Shown here: positions 22,471 to 33,169 of the stretch, in pieces
How positions within the stretch are numbered: the stretch's first letter is position 1
Layout: each line of letters starts with the position of its first letter
Assembly (NCBI RefSeq): GCF_029784155.1
Contig: NC_073693.1
Location: forward strand, 331,518,592 to 331,582,591
DNA length: 64,000 nt
Reading direction: 5' to 3'
DNA from: Uranotaenia lowii
Lineage: Eukaryota; Arthropoda; Insecta; Diptera; Culicidae
Position numbers and translations under genes: made by a program
The notes under the pieces: generated by a model
Databases searched by the model: none
What the model was told of the DNA's origin: nothing
Seen by the model: the letters and a program-made list of their open reading frames with translations, nothing else

Positions 22471-23377
22471 TTTACACCGAAAATAATTTTCACTTAAAAT
22501 ATAAGTGACATCTGGAGTGAATTTTCGCCATACGTAAATTCATGTGAATTTTAAGTGACCGTCAAGTGAAAATTTTCTGTCAAGTGAATTGAAAGTGATC
22601 AAGCATGTGGATTGTAAGTGTATGGTCAGGTCATCCAAATTTTTTCTGTAAAAGCAATTTTTCTGTGATATTTTTTGTATTCGAGCAGATAACAATGATT
22701 TTTTTTTAAAGGATGTATTTATTTAAATCAATTTTAACCAATCAGATATTCATAATTATACTTTAATTTATTTGTTTTGTCCAACAGTTCCTTAGCAGAA
22801 TAAATGTTCCGATTCCGAGAAGCAATAATCGTCGCGAGAAGCAATAATCGTCGCGGCACCTATTTTGTATCCGAATCTAAAAAATACAAGAAAACTGAAT
22901 AATAAAAGATACAACCTGTGATTTATTTATTATAATAACTTACATTAAACCGTTAATCGCCACATTGATTGATAATTTCTCATAAAAATTTACATTTTTT
23001 TCTATCACCAGTTCCAATTGCTTTTTTGGTTAATCGCTGCAAGCTCCAAGCGACGTTGTCAACAAGCTCTGAAAAATATATTATTGCTTTGAATCCAATA
23101 AATAACTATTTTGCTCTACTTACATGTTCCGTTGAGTTCAATTGAAACCAAAATAAAAACAATGATTCCCAGTGCAGTCAGTCGACGATAGAATTTCAAA
23201 TGCCAGTCACTTAAAATTCAAGTGATGTATGAGTGGATATTGGATCGTTCACTTAAAACTTAAGTGAGAGTCAAGTGAAATGTACATGAGCCACTTGAAA
23301 CGAAGAAATTCACTTGTCCCTTACTTTTAAGTGAATTCTCAAGTGAATTTTAAGTGTGAATTTGGGTTCAGTGTAAC
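22471..23377. mobile_element. TIR element with AAGTGAA subterminal repeats
   Basis: The left end TTACACCGAAAATAATTTTC leads into CACTTAAAAT; the right end is the inverted match ATTTTAAGTGTGAATTTGGG then TTCAGTGTAA. Both ends carry many subterminal AAGTGAA/TTCACTT words in either orientation (22490-22620 and 23200-23360), a layout typical of transposase-binding regions. The centre has a 19-bp direct duplication (GAGAAGCAATAATCGTCGC, about 22818-22855). There is no transposase. I could not decide the target duplication or superfamily. Confidence 0.65.
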
Positions 23378-23499
23378 TATTCAACTGTTCTACAGGGTCC
23401 GGCAATGGAAGTGCTACATTAAAACCAAAAAATAATTTGATCAAAGCAAAAACTTAGTTTACAAATTAAACAAGAGTTACTTTAAACAAATCAAATCAA

Positions 23500-24300
23500 A
23501 TTTTCAAAATCCATTGGTGCAATTTGATTTTTTTCTTTGAGCTCAACAACTCGCTGCAAAAGCTCAAGGCGTATATTCTGAAAAGCCCGCAGGTGGTTTT
23601 CATGGTATTTTACCCCAGGATTCAGCCAAATGGAGCTTCCAAACCGTCATGTTCTGTAGAGTAGATTACGGGCTTCAATATACCCTAGAAAGCGATAAGG
23701 TTCGGGTTCGGGTAAAGCGAACTCACCGGCCGTTCCGAGTACAAAAAAAAACCCTCAAATAATTTTTTGCTCACAAAAATTTGGTTTTTTCCCTTCGTGC
23801 GCCAATGCGAAGTCCTGCTGAAAAACCACTAGCTAAAAACCAAAATTGAGACGTAACAACTGTTCGAGGACATGCCTGATCAATCTGCACCTTTTCAGGG
23901 TGTTCGGATGATCTTCACCAGGGAAGTACGGGTGATTCTGAACCAGACCTTCAACAATGCAGATTTCTGCCGCCTGGTGGCCTTCAATACGTTTGCATAG
24001 GTTCGTGATCTTTCTGGCAACCAAAATATGTAGTTCTGTTGTTGTGGACGGATTATGAAGACGCCATTTTCTGATAGCGGTTAACAGAGCTTCAAACTGT
24101 AAATATATTTTACATGTTATAATCTTAAATTTAGGGGTATGTTATTCTAAATTTCGGTACTTACAATATCAGTGCTCTAAATTGCTTTCGCGCCCGAACA
24201 ATAAGTTTGTCTTCGATTGAGTGCGTGTTTTGTAGACTTTTCATTAGCTCTGTTTTGGTCCGACCGCCGTCTATTAGAGACCCTTTCACAGAGAGTCCGT
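23500..24300 (-). pseudogene. Unrecognised coding remnant, minus strand
   Basis: Three blocks read as protein-like. Block 1 (about 24165-24265) encodes TELMKSLQNTHSIEDKLIVR and ends at a good donor, GTAAGT at 24164-24159. Block 2 (24096-23833) follows an acceptor TTTACAG and encodes FEALLTAIRKWRLH, then VARKITNLCKRIEGHQAAEI, then VEGLVQNHPYFPGEDHPNTL, ending at a stop. Block 3 (about 23720-23500) encodes EFALPEPEPYRFLGYIEARN, one stop, and then GSSIWLNPGVKYHENHLRAF and LLQRVVELKEKN. Phases of blocks 1 and 2 do not join cleanly, and block 3 needs a frame change. I do not recognise the family. It could be an old transposon gene or a host pseudogene. Confidence 0.35.
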
Positions 24301-24372
24301 AAAAATGAAAAACTCTCTGAAAGAGGGTCTTCCAACTTCTAACGATTCTCTGAAAGAGGGTCTTCCAACTTT
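24284..24372. repeat. Short direct repeat, about 46 bp, two copies
   Basis: CTCTCTGAAAGAGGGTCTTC followed by CAACTT occurs twice in a row (about 24312 and 24352) separated by ACGATT. A third partial copy, with inverted TTTCACAGAGAG, lies just before. Confidence 0.55.
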
Positions 24373-24587
24373 GGAAAATAATTAATTTGTAGAATGATCT
24401 TATGAATTTTGTTAGACTTGATTTGGATGAATATGCAATATTGAGTCAGTTTTACCTGCCCACAACCGACAGGAAATTTTGAAATATTCAAAAAGTTTGT
24501 TAAATGCGTAATAAAAGTGAAAAGTTCAACCCTTCAATATAGGCTAAATTAACTTGTGTCATTTAAAAAAGAATTACTTGTAAGCAT

Positions 24588-26332
24588 GGCCGTAGGAACG
24601 GGGGGGAGGGGGTTGGGGTTTAACCCCCCCCCCCCTAAGTGTCCAAAAATGCCAAGCGAAATGCTAATTTCAAATTTCAAATTTTTAATAAAATTTAGAT
24701 GAACGACCAAAATGAATTAAGAGTAACAATCTCGGCTCAGAACTTAAACAAAAACCTCGAAATCTTATCCTAGGTCAACAACTCTACTACAGTTTCCAGA
24801 AAATTTCCTCACTTGTTCATAGAAATTTAGTCTCAAATACTGAATTTCAATAAGATCAGGCTTGGCAGATTGCCTGAATTGTATCACTTTATTTGCAAAA
24901 GCAAACAAAAATTTCAGTTGAGTCATTCGAATGATGTATTTTGCATAGTTTTTGAGCAAAATTAACATGAACGATTTTTGGAAGCTTAAATGTGTTTTAA
25001 AATTTACTGAGGTGTTTTTTATAAAAAATACAATTTTTCAATTATTTTTCTTCATAATTTAAATTGAATAATTTTGATATTGGCTGAAAATTAGAAAAAT
25101 AGCCCGAATTTGCACGGCTCTGATACCCGCTGGAAAATATCTGAAAAGCTTAGGTTAAAATTACTCTAGATTTTTTTATGTTTTGGAGCAGCTTATAAAC
25201 ATAAAAATTCAATGTTTGATACCAGATTTCGAATTCCATACCCAATTTATTATCCTTGAATTTTAGTTTTTCATCATTGACACAAAATCAAGATTCAATT
25301 CTTAGGTTTGCATTTCAAACTTAAATTAGTTGCATTTTCCATATTCGAATCACAATTAGTCAATTCGGGATATAAAGGAAAAAACTTGATATTGTGATTT
25401 GGATTTAAAATTTATATTTCTAACTCTTATACAGAGTCGGAACTTCAGAAAGTTTCATAATGGTGCTCCAGAATTGGATTAGTGGCATTTTTCGCAATTT
25501 TCATTTAAATTCACAAGTTGAATTTCGAATAAATAACTGAAGAATTAAATCATATTTAAATCTGGAAATTCAGATTCAAATAAGAGATTTCAGTATAAGG
25601 GTGCTGATACAAATTACGCTTTTTGGTTAGTAATTAGTTTGTAGGAATTATTATCTAGAGATTCCAAAATCGTTTTAAAATTGGGGATTCAGATTTGAAC
25701 TAAGGTTCAAAAGGCGGGGTTCAGCCTCGGAATAAAAAATTATAAACTCAGATTCAGATTCAACTTGAAGTTAAGTTTTACAATCAAGATTGACATAACA
25801 ATGCGATAATTTTATTAAGGATTCAAATAGCAGCATTCATAATTTTAATTCATGATTCAAAATTAAATTTATATTCAATCAGAGTCAGTTTTGAACCACA
25901 AACCAAAAGAAATCTCAAATATAAAATAAAATTTGGATTCATTGAAAAATTTAGATTTCAATTAAAAAAATATTCACAAGATTCTTATTATGAAATTTAA
26001 ATCAAATTTTCAAGTGTAAAAAAGAATTAGGTAGCATATTACTTGCTAATTTAAGTAAATACAAACAGTTTTCATAAAAATGAAACTTTCAAATCTCTTG
26101 TTTATTTTTTAAAACTTCACTAACAAATTGGCAACTTCTAGGACCCATTTTTTGAAAGTTAGGATTCAAAATAAATAATCAACTTTTAATGTAAAATATC
26201 TTAAACCTGAATAATAAGTTTTATATTCTTATTTTTTTCTATAAGTTATGTATGCATTGTTCAAGCAAACTCTTATAGAAAAAAATTTGTCACCAAACCC
26301 CTCCACAATAAGCCGCGTCTTCCTATGGCTCT
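24588..26332. repeat. Probable transposon with GCCGTAGGAACG ends
   Basis: The left edge GCCGTAGGAACGGGGGGGAG, followed by a run of Cs, is matched in inverted orientation by CGTCTTCCTATGGCT at the right edge. Between them is AT-rich sequence built of degenerate AGATTCAAAT-like words (24650-26280), a common decayed repeat texture. GCATG lies close to both ends and might be a target duplication. No reading frame is present. I infer a non-autonomous element, class unknown. Confidence 0.45.
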
Positions 26333-27150
26333 GCATGTGAGTATACAAATAAAGGGTAATATGGACGAATTTATGTGGCTCATTCTTGTATTAGTGAGGC
26401 GCGTGTTTTTAGAGACGGTCAATTTTAGAATCCCAGAAAGGACCATAATTTGGAGCAGGAGGCCAGAATAAGGAGCATTTCATTCAAAATTTTTAAAAGA
26501 TTTATTTTAAATACTCAACGCTTTTCAACCAAGCCAATTTTTCACTACATTCCATGCTAGTAAGCAAATATATTTGTCGAAGGACATTCAAAGGTGCACA
26601 TTACAGCAAGAACCATTTTTGGCGGTTCGACAAAGCATTTTGAGCTTTCAGACAAATTTTCATTGTTCATTTAGATGAACTATAACTCTGAAAATTCGTT
26701 TCGAGACCCTAATACCAAAATTTAAAAAAAAATAATGTGAATAATTATGTGGTATAGATTTGTATTTAGGAAGACAGTGGGGAATCTCTGGAGCCACTAG
26801 CGGCTCCATCTTAATGATTTCGCAGTCAGATTAATGGTGATTATTTGATATCGACTTGAAGGGGAGTTGTGTACATTCAGAAATTCATGGAAATAATAGG
26901 ACTGGTTCTATATGCTGAACCGATCGTTCGAACAAACTGATTTCAGTAAGGATTGCTAAATTGGTAAGTTGGTAATTTGGGACAAGTTTTTGCGACACCA
27001 CAAAAAACAGTAGAAAAAATATGTACGTGTCGATGGAAATCGGTATTCGGTATATACCGAATCTTGACCAGAAATATGCTCAAAAATTCAATACGAGTGG
27101 CTGGTGGAAATGCCTCTAAAGATAATTCTGTCGTTAATTCTAAAAGGCTT
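26333..27150. other. Gene-free stretch
   Basis: No exon, RNA gene or repeat end recognised. Confidence 0.4.
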
Positions 27151-27158
27151 AGGTAAAC

Positions 27159-27509
27159 TAAGGTTGCCAGATTGCCCGGATAAAAATTGTTTATTCACTT
27201 TATTTGGCAAATAAAAAAACAAATGGTTTTGTTAATGTTTTTATTGATGCCTCCTAAACTTAATTTTTGTTTTACAAAAATAATCAAGAAAGATTTTTTG
27301 GAATCCTAAAATACGATTTCAAATCAATTGATAAATTTTGGTAAAAAAATCAATTTTTTTTTTTTGTGAATAATTTCTGGGTTTTGAGTAAATTTACCCG
27401 CATATTGCCAGGATTTTTAGTCGTAAATTTTGAAATCAATTGTCCGGATCTTACTAGGATTTTATATAAAATTTGTCCGGCCCGTGCTGAAAAATTTCTA
27501 GCAACCTTA
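27159..27509. mobile_element. hAT-type MITE, older copy of the AAGGTTGCC family
   Basis: It starts TAAGGTTGCCAGATTGCCCG and ends GCAACCTTA, the same ends as 10785-11269. The interior also contains ATTGCCAGGATTTT and GTCCGGA words. Flanks AGGTAAAC (27151-27158) and AGCTAACC (27510-27517) agree at six of eight positions, consistent with an old 8-bp duplication. Confidence 0.7.
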
Positions 27510-27517
27510 AGCTAACC

Positions 27518-29238
27518 ATAACTGCATAACTGGTAAAGTTGCCATTTACGTATCGACTGATTGATCATTGACATCAACAGATGATCTCGAAGCAAGAAAC
27601 AAGGCTTATAAAAAAACATAAAAAAAATTTACCTTTAAGTGTATTTTTTTTGTTCATCTGTGAGAAATCGATCTGACCCTAACGAGACACGAGTAATTGT
27701 AATGACAATCTAGCCTCTAACATTTTGTTATTTTTTTTCTTAGCGGCCCACCACACTCCCCCACACCAAGAAGCTCATTAGAGCCCCCTGGTAATGGACA
27801 CTAACTGTTCTCAGCACGTCTGGCAGCAAAAGGGGAAATATAAAATCGCGATAAAGATTTAATCATGCTGAGAACCTACAAAAATTATTTAAACGAGGGA
27901 ATGTAACGATACAAAAACTAAACTACTACATGAATCTCAGTGGAAAGATATTTTCCTCTTAAGGGATACATGCGTTTCTATTATTAAAGATACAGTTCTG
28001 TTAATATTTTTAGGCTGCGACATCACTTTTTTTAAATTATTTTTACGCACATCCTCAACAATTTGTAGTATTGGAACCCAAGCGAATTAAAAAAAAAGCT
28101 ACAGAACGCATCAAGTGATCCAATCTGTTATACAATCTGCACAACTTTGTGAAAAAAAATGATAACCTAGGTAGCTTGCCGGTTGTTGAAAATTTTAATC
28201 AGCGCCCATCTCAGACAGATTCCACAACTGAACTGATAAGATAGTGATAATGAAGCAAGGAAGGCAGACAGACAATTGTGAAAAAGTTAAATCCACTTCA
28301 CTCTGTTGTAATCAAACAACTAAGCTAATAATGACGAGTAGATAATCATTCTTGTTAATGAGTGAATCGGATGTCTCACTATGAGAGGTGACAATGGGAA
28401 AAATGTCACCGAAATTAATTAATGATTACGTCGTTAGAGTTAATAAGCTTTTCCTGATAATCGTTTTGAGTGTTTATGATGATTGATTTATTTTTCCCGG
28501 AATAAAAAATAGATATGTTCGAAGGAAAAAACAGTTATACAAGTGTCGAATTCTTATGATGCGATCCAAAATATAAAACTCATGCAGCATTTGTCAAGAT
28601 TACTATAAGATAAAAAAAACTCATGCACTAGTAATAATTGAAAAAAAAGCGAGATTGATTAGTTTCTTCCACCAGCTTACGCAGTGGCTCAAAATTGCTC
28701 AACAATATGTGAAAACAATTCTTGAGAGATGAAAATAGGGTCTGTAAAGTGTGAATGTCTTCAACGAAATTGAAGGACTGTCCTCAGAGTAGCAATATCG
28801 AGATACTTTGTTAAGTGTGGCGGACTTTGGATTACACTAACTGTTGGAAAATATTGATAGGCATAATAATAAAAAAAGCTGATAGATGTGTATTAATTGT
28901 TGTCATGAAGTAAGACAAAGCATTGAAAAATTAAGAAAAATCAGTGTCTAAAGAATAAAGTCTCAATATATCATAGATGCCAGAGAGAAGAAGAGTTCTT
29001 CAATAGATTAAAAAGAAACATAAGAAAATCAAGAAAAAGACCGTTAAAGATTATTTTAAAGTCCAGCTTTCTTCGAGACATCGTCACTTTACGGGCGATA
29101 GAAAAACAAGAATTGAAATCTATATTGTTCTAAGCCGTTCTAAAACCTCTGTACGTTGCCGGTATGTACTTACTGAACATCTTCCTCGATGAACATTCTT
29201 GATGCACTTGATTTATTCTTGAGTATTCAATTTAGCCA
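27518..29238. other. Gene-free stretch
   Basis: AT-rich with a few non-repetitive patches. TGATAAGATAGTGATAA at about 28234-28250 packs three GATA motifs. No coding signal was found. Confidence 0.35.
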
Positions 29239-29547
29239 ATGATAACCAATGATTGCGGGAATCCCTGGGTGTATTGTAGAATTGTGTTTATGAGTCACTC
29301 GGGTAAAACGTTTACCCCCGGATTAAATCCGGTAACTATTCGCCGATCGAAACTGGATGAGACCCTCAAACTAGCGTATGAACAGTTTTTTGATGATGAC
29401 GAGAACGCCACAACGGACACAAACAAAGGTACACTTTTTTATCCACAGGACAACCGAATAGGTCTTAATCCGTGTCACTCACTTGCTGTTGACTCCTTGA
29501 CCGTTTCCTTCACTCATTTCGTTTCTCTCTGGGGAGGAAAATTTTGA
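29239..29547 (+). other. Open frame of 102 codons, unrecognised
   Basis: The frame contains KTFTPGLNPVTIRRSKLDET, then LKLAYEQFFDDDENATT and DTNK, and has a balanced, coding-like composition in its first two-thirds. AACAAAG followed by GTAC at about 29430 could be a splice donor. No family resemblance is apparent and no partner exon was found, so it may be chance or the end of a decayed element. Confidence 0.2.
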
Positions 29548-29549
29548 GC

Positions 29550-30875
29550 AGTTCCCAATCGAATTTAGCAGGATATAGAACCTTCACCTTAGGGAAAGAT
29601 ATGACCCTTCCAATAAATATGTAACTCTATGTACACACACACAAAAAAAACCAGCGCTGGCAGAAAGGGTGCACAGGAGATGCGAAGATTTTTGCGCGGA
29701 TGATGATGCTCTAGCTTCAATTTGCTTCGAGAACTATTTATCCAACAAAACTCACAATCTCGGATCCGGTACAGAGCTCATTCTGTAATGGTTTGTTTTT
29801 CACAACCGAAAACTTATATCCGGTAGGTTTGATCTTTTCCGCTGAAGATCAAACTTTTTTGGGCCTCAGCTGAACCGTTAGCAAAGTTTCCAGAACCTGA
29901 AATGAGCGAGAGAAAAATTTACGTTAGTATCAACTCTATAGAACTATAAATTATGTATTTTATTAGCAACTTTAAGAACAGATGAGGATTAAATTAAAAG
30001 GGCAAATTTTCATATTGAACCCTCATAAAAAAAACCGCCTTCGGTCATCGGAACGTTCAAGTGGCGACTATTTAGCGGTGAAGCAATATTCTTCTGACTG
30101 GAACTTAACTCATAGTGCGCAGCTAGATAGGAACCGGTTCCGATCTGGGTTGTCTAGTTAGTTAGCTGGAAACTTCTGAGTCTCCGGTTTTTTTTCTAGC
30201 ATCACGTGTAGAACACGAGATTCGGAAAAATGTCCTTAAATTATCTCTGGCCTTTGGTAGACTAGGTCAAATGATATGGATGTAATTTGCTGCGACAGCG
30301 CCATGTTAATTAGTGGAACCTATGGTGTGGTCAAACTGATCTCATTCGTCGAGCAATTGTTGATGTTGACCTAATGTATTCAAAAATTAACCTGCTGGTT
30401 TCTTATTTCGATATACATCAGCATCTCAAGTAATTAATTTTACTAGTGATTTTTTCCAACGATATTTATAAGGTAAAAAGAACAATGACTAACTCCTCGT
30501 TTACTTTCTGACAGAACCAACTTAATTGCAACAAAATAAGAGTGTCCAATTTTTTTCGTGCTCATCCTTTAACTGTCTGACATGTTTTTTTTTTTTTCTT
30601 CAAGTGTCTTCTGAGAGCAAAAGCGAAACGTAGAGTAATGTGATAAAGTTGTTGCATAAGCCAGTTAATGGGCTAAACTGCACGTAAGAAATGCTAACCT
30701 CAAGGAAAGCTGTTTATTGCGTTAGTTTATTACGATAGTTTCGTTTTTTATTGACATACAAAAAATTGGGCTCCCTTATGCAACAGTTCCTATACAAAAC
30801 CAGAGCACTGCAAAAAATGCCTGTTGAAGATCTTGAAGATCCTTGACATATTTATGGTGATTCTTAACAGAGTAT
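29550..30875. other. Gene-free stretch
   Basis: Mixed composition; a CA repeat followed by a poly-A tract sits at about 29632-29650. No exon or transposon end recognised. Confidence 0.4.
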
Positions 30876-31018
30876 TCCTTACATCCTGGCAAAATCCGGT
30901 TATTTTTAAATAAAATCCGGGCTACCGGGCCGGGACGGACTGTTCCTAAATTTCGAATTAAATATCCGGACAAACCCGGATAAAACCGGGTAATCTGACA
31001 ACCTTTGTTTAACTACAG
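30876..31018 (-). repeat. Fragment of the CCCGGAT / GGTTGCC MITE family
   Basis: Read on the minus strand it begins AAAGGTTGTCAGATTACCCG and continues with GGGTTTGTCCGGATATTTAA, the same start and CCCGGAT texture as 10785-11269 and 27159-27509. The other end is not found, so this is probably truncated. Confidence 0.6.
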
Positions 31019-31259
31019 TATAACCCATAAAAAGGGCGATTTTGAAGATTTTTGAGGAATTTTTCTTTGTGTGTGTATTAGCTCTGAACTTCATCTGTCA
31101 ATCGACGTAAACAATGCAGTTGTTTAGTATACGCTATATCGGAAAAATATGTGTGTTAAAATTGTTATAATATAAATATACCCTCTTTCAAATTAAATTT
31201 CAACATTATTTAAAGCCAACCACTTTTCATGGCGTCTGAGCTTCTATGTTGTATCGAGT

Positions 31260-31345
31260 TTAGCCGCCGACTGTGGCTTAAAGGATAGCGTTCAAGTCTT
31301 CTTAGATAGAGATCATGAGATCGAGTCTCGGCCACGGCACACATA
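31260..31345 (+). repeat. tRNA-like (SINE-type) sequence
   Basis: GTGGCTTAAAGGATAGCG (A-box-like, 31272) and GATCGAGTCTCG (B-box-like, 31319) are spaced as in a tRNA with a variable arm. No matching acceptor stem is evident. The sequence continues into a non-tRNA tail, so a tRNA-derived SINE is the best reading. Confidence 0.45.
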
Positions 31346-31592
31346 GTACTCTTTCTGTGGACTACTGGTGGTCTTAGCATCAGTACGATGCTAGCCATTA
31401 AACCCTTGAAAGATGTACGCTTCAGTCTTAAGTAGAATTTAGATCTCTTCAAAGAAACATGAAGTTTCACTGAGATCCTATACAATGAGTGTGTCCGTTT
31501 TTAAATCTAAACATAATTTTATAGTTTGAAGGTTGAAGGAGCCACCCTTAAATAAAATAGGAGGAATCTACAATACAACAACACTAAGACAC

Positions 31593-32411
31593 TAGACTGA
31601 GTCGATTTGGGGTTATTTTTGAATTTCTCAAACCCTGGGGTCTTAAAAACTTCATTTTGGTCCAAAACTCATTCATGATTTTTTGCAGAATTTTTAAGTA
31701 ACGTTTACATGAGTAAATTAGCACTTTTAGGTTTGTATGGGAAAATTGAATATTTTGTACTGAAAAATCAACATTATTTTTGTTTCTTCTATGGAATCGA
31801 GCCTCCTAATAGTTTTCGTGCCAATTAATGAATTCTTTAAAGAAAATTTTCCGGTGAACAACTTTGTCGAATATCATAACTTCATATATTTTTAGACAAA
31901 AAAGTTATTAGCTGTTTAACAGGTGTAAGTCTTTTGACATTGATAAACCATAAATTCAATTGACATCACTGCTGGGTTCCCATCGAGATATTGCATGATA
32001 ACTTTTCATGCAATACTTCGTGGGGAACAAGCAGTGGTGTCAGTGTGAATTTATTGTTTATCAATGCAAAAAGACATACACCTGTTAAACAGCTAATAAC
32101 TTTTTTGTTTAAAAAGATACGAAGTTATGATATTCGACAAAGTCGTTCAGCTGGAAATTTCCTTTAGAGAATTTATAAATTGGCACAAAAACCATTAGCA
32201 GGCTCGGTTCCACAGATAAAACAAAAATGATGTTGATTTTTCAGTACAAAATATTCAACTTTCCCATACAAACCTAAAAGTTCAAATTTTCTCATGTAAG
32301 CGATACTTAAAAATTCTGCAAAAAATCATGGATGCGTTTTGGACCAGAACAGAGATTTTAGGACCCCAGGGTTTGAGAATTTCAAAAATGACCCCAAATC
32401 GACTCAGTCTA
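31593..32411. mobile_element. Fold-back element, arms about 400 bp
   Basis: The segment from TAGACTGAGTCGATTTGGGG is matched, reversed and complemented, by the segment ending CCAAATCGACTCAGTCTA. Matching continues nearly to the centre at about 32000, where a GCATGATAACTTTTCATGC palindrome sits. The arms look close to 90 percent alike by eye. No coding capacity. AACACTAAGA occurs on both sides (about 31580 and 32424) but not symmetrically placed, so a target duplication is uncertain. Confidence 0.85.
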
Positions 32412-32639
32412 CAAAGCCACTAAACACTAAGATATTGTTTTGGTTGATAATATGTATGTTACATTTATTGAATATGAGGGTCTTCTTTCATTAAAATAGG
32501 AAATGTCTATCATCAATACAATATATCATCCAATTTGGTTAAAACTGGTTTGTCAATTTAAAAGATCGTTTCATTAATTCAAAACGCTTACGTTTATAAA
32601 TTTTTCACAAAAACCCTTCAAGAAGTGTTAAAATTTTGT

Positions 32640-33165
32640 CAATTTATTTTATTTATTTTGTATGAGAGCCCCTCTTTCTTGGATTTGGAGGGATTTGAAA
32701 CTATTATAAAAACCATTCTTGATCTCGAAAACGGCTACACATAAAATTGCACGTTGATCGGTTCAGAAGTTTCCGAAAATTGTCCGAATTGTGTTAAATT
32801 TCTCGTAATTTTGTATGGGAGCCTCTTTTTAAGAATTCGGAGGGGATTGAAAATTTTATAGATACCATTTCCGGTCTCGAAAATGGCTACACACCAAAGT
32901 TCTCGTTAATCGGTTCAGTAGTTTTCGATAATTGTTCGTAGTTTTCGATATTGTTAATTTTGTAAGGGAGCCCCCTTCTTTGAATTTGGAGGGGTTTTAA
33001 AGTATTATAGATACCGTTCCCTGTCTCGATAATGGCTAAACATCAAATTTAACGTTGATCGGTTCAGTAGTTAACGAAAATGGCTCGAATTGTGTCAAAT
33101 TTTTGTTGATTTTGTATGGGAACCTCCCATTTTTGAACTTGAAGGGGTTTTTTTTATAGGATGGA
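32640..33165. repeat. Tandem repeat, about 150-bp unit, more than three copies
   Basis: Each unit contains TTTTGTATGGGAGCC, a run of T or C, GGAGGGG, then ATAGATACC, GTCTCGA..ATGGCTA.ACA, GTTGATCGGTTCAG and TTTCGA. Units are degenerate. This texture (GATCGGTTCAGTAGTTT with CATGGGAGCCC) also occurs at the start of Helitron-type elements such as 43766, so it may be amplified Helitron-derived sequence. Confidence 0.65.
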
Positions 33166-33169
33166 CAAA

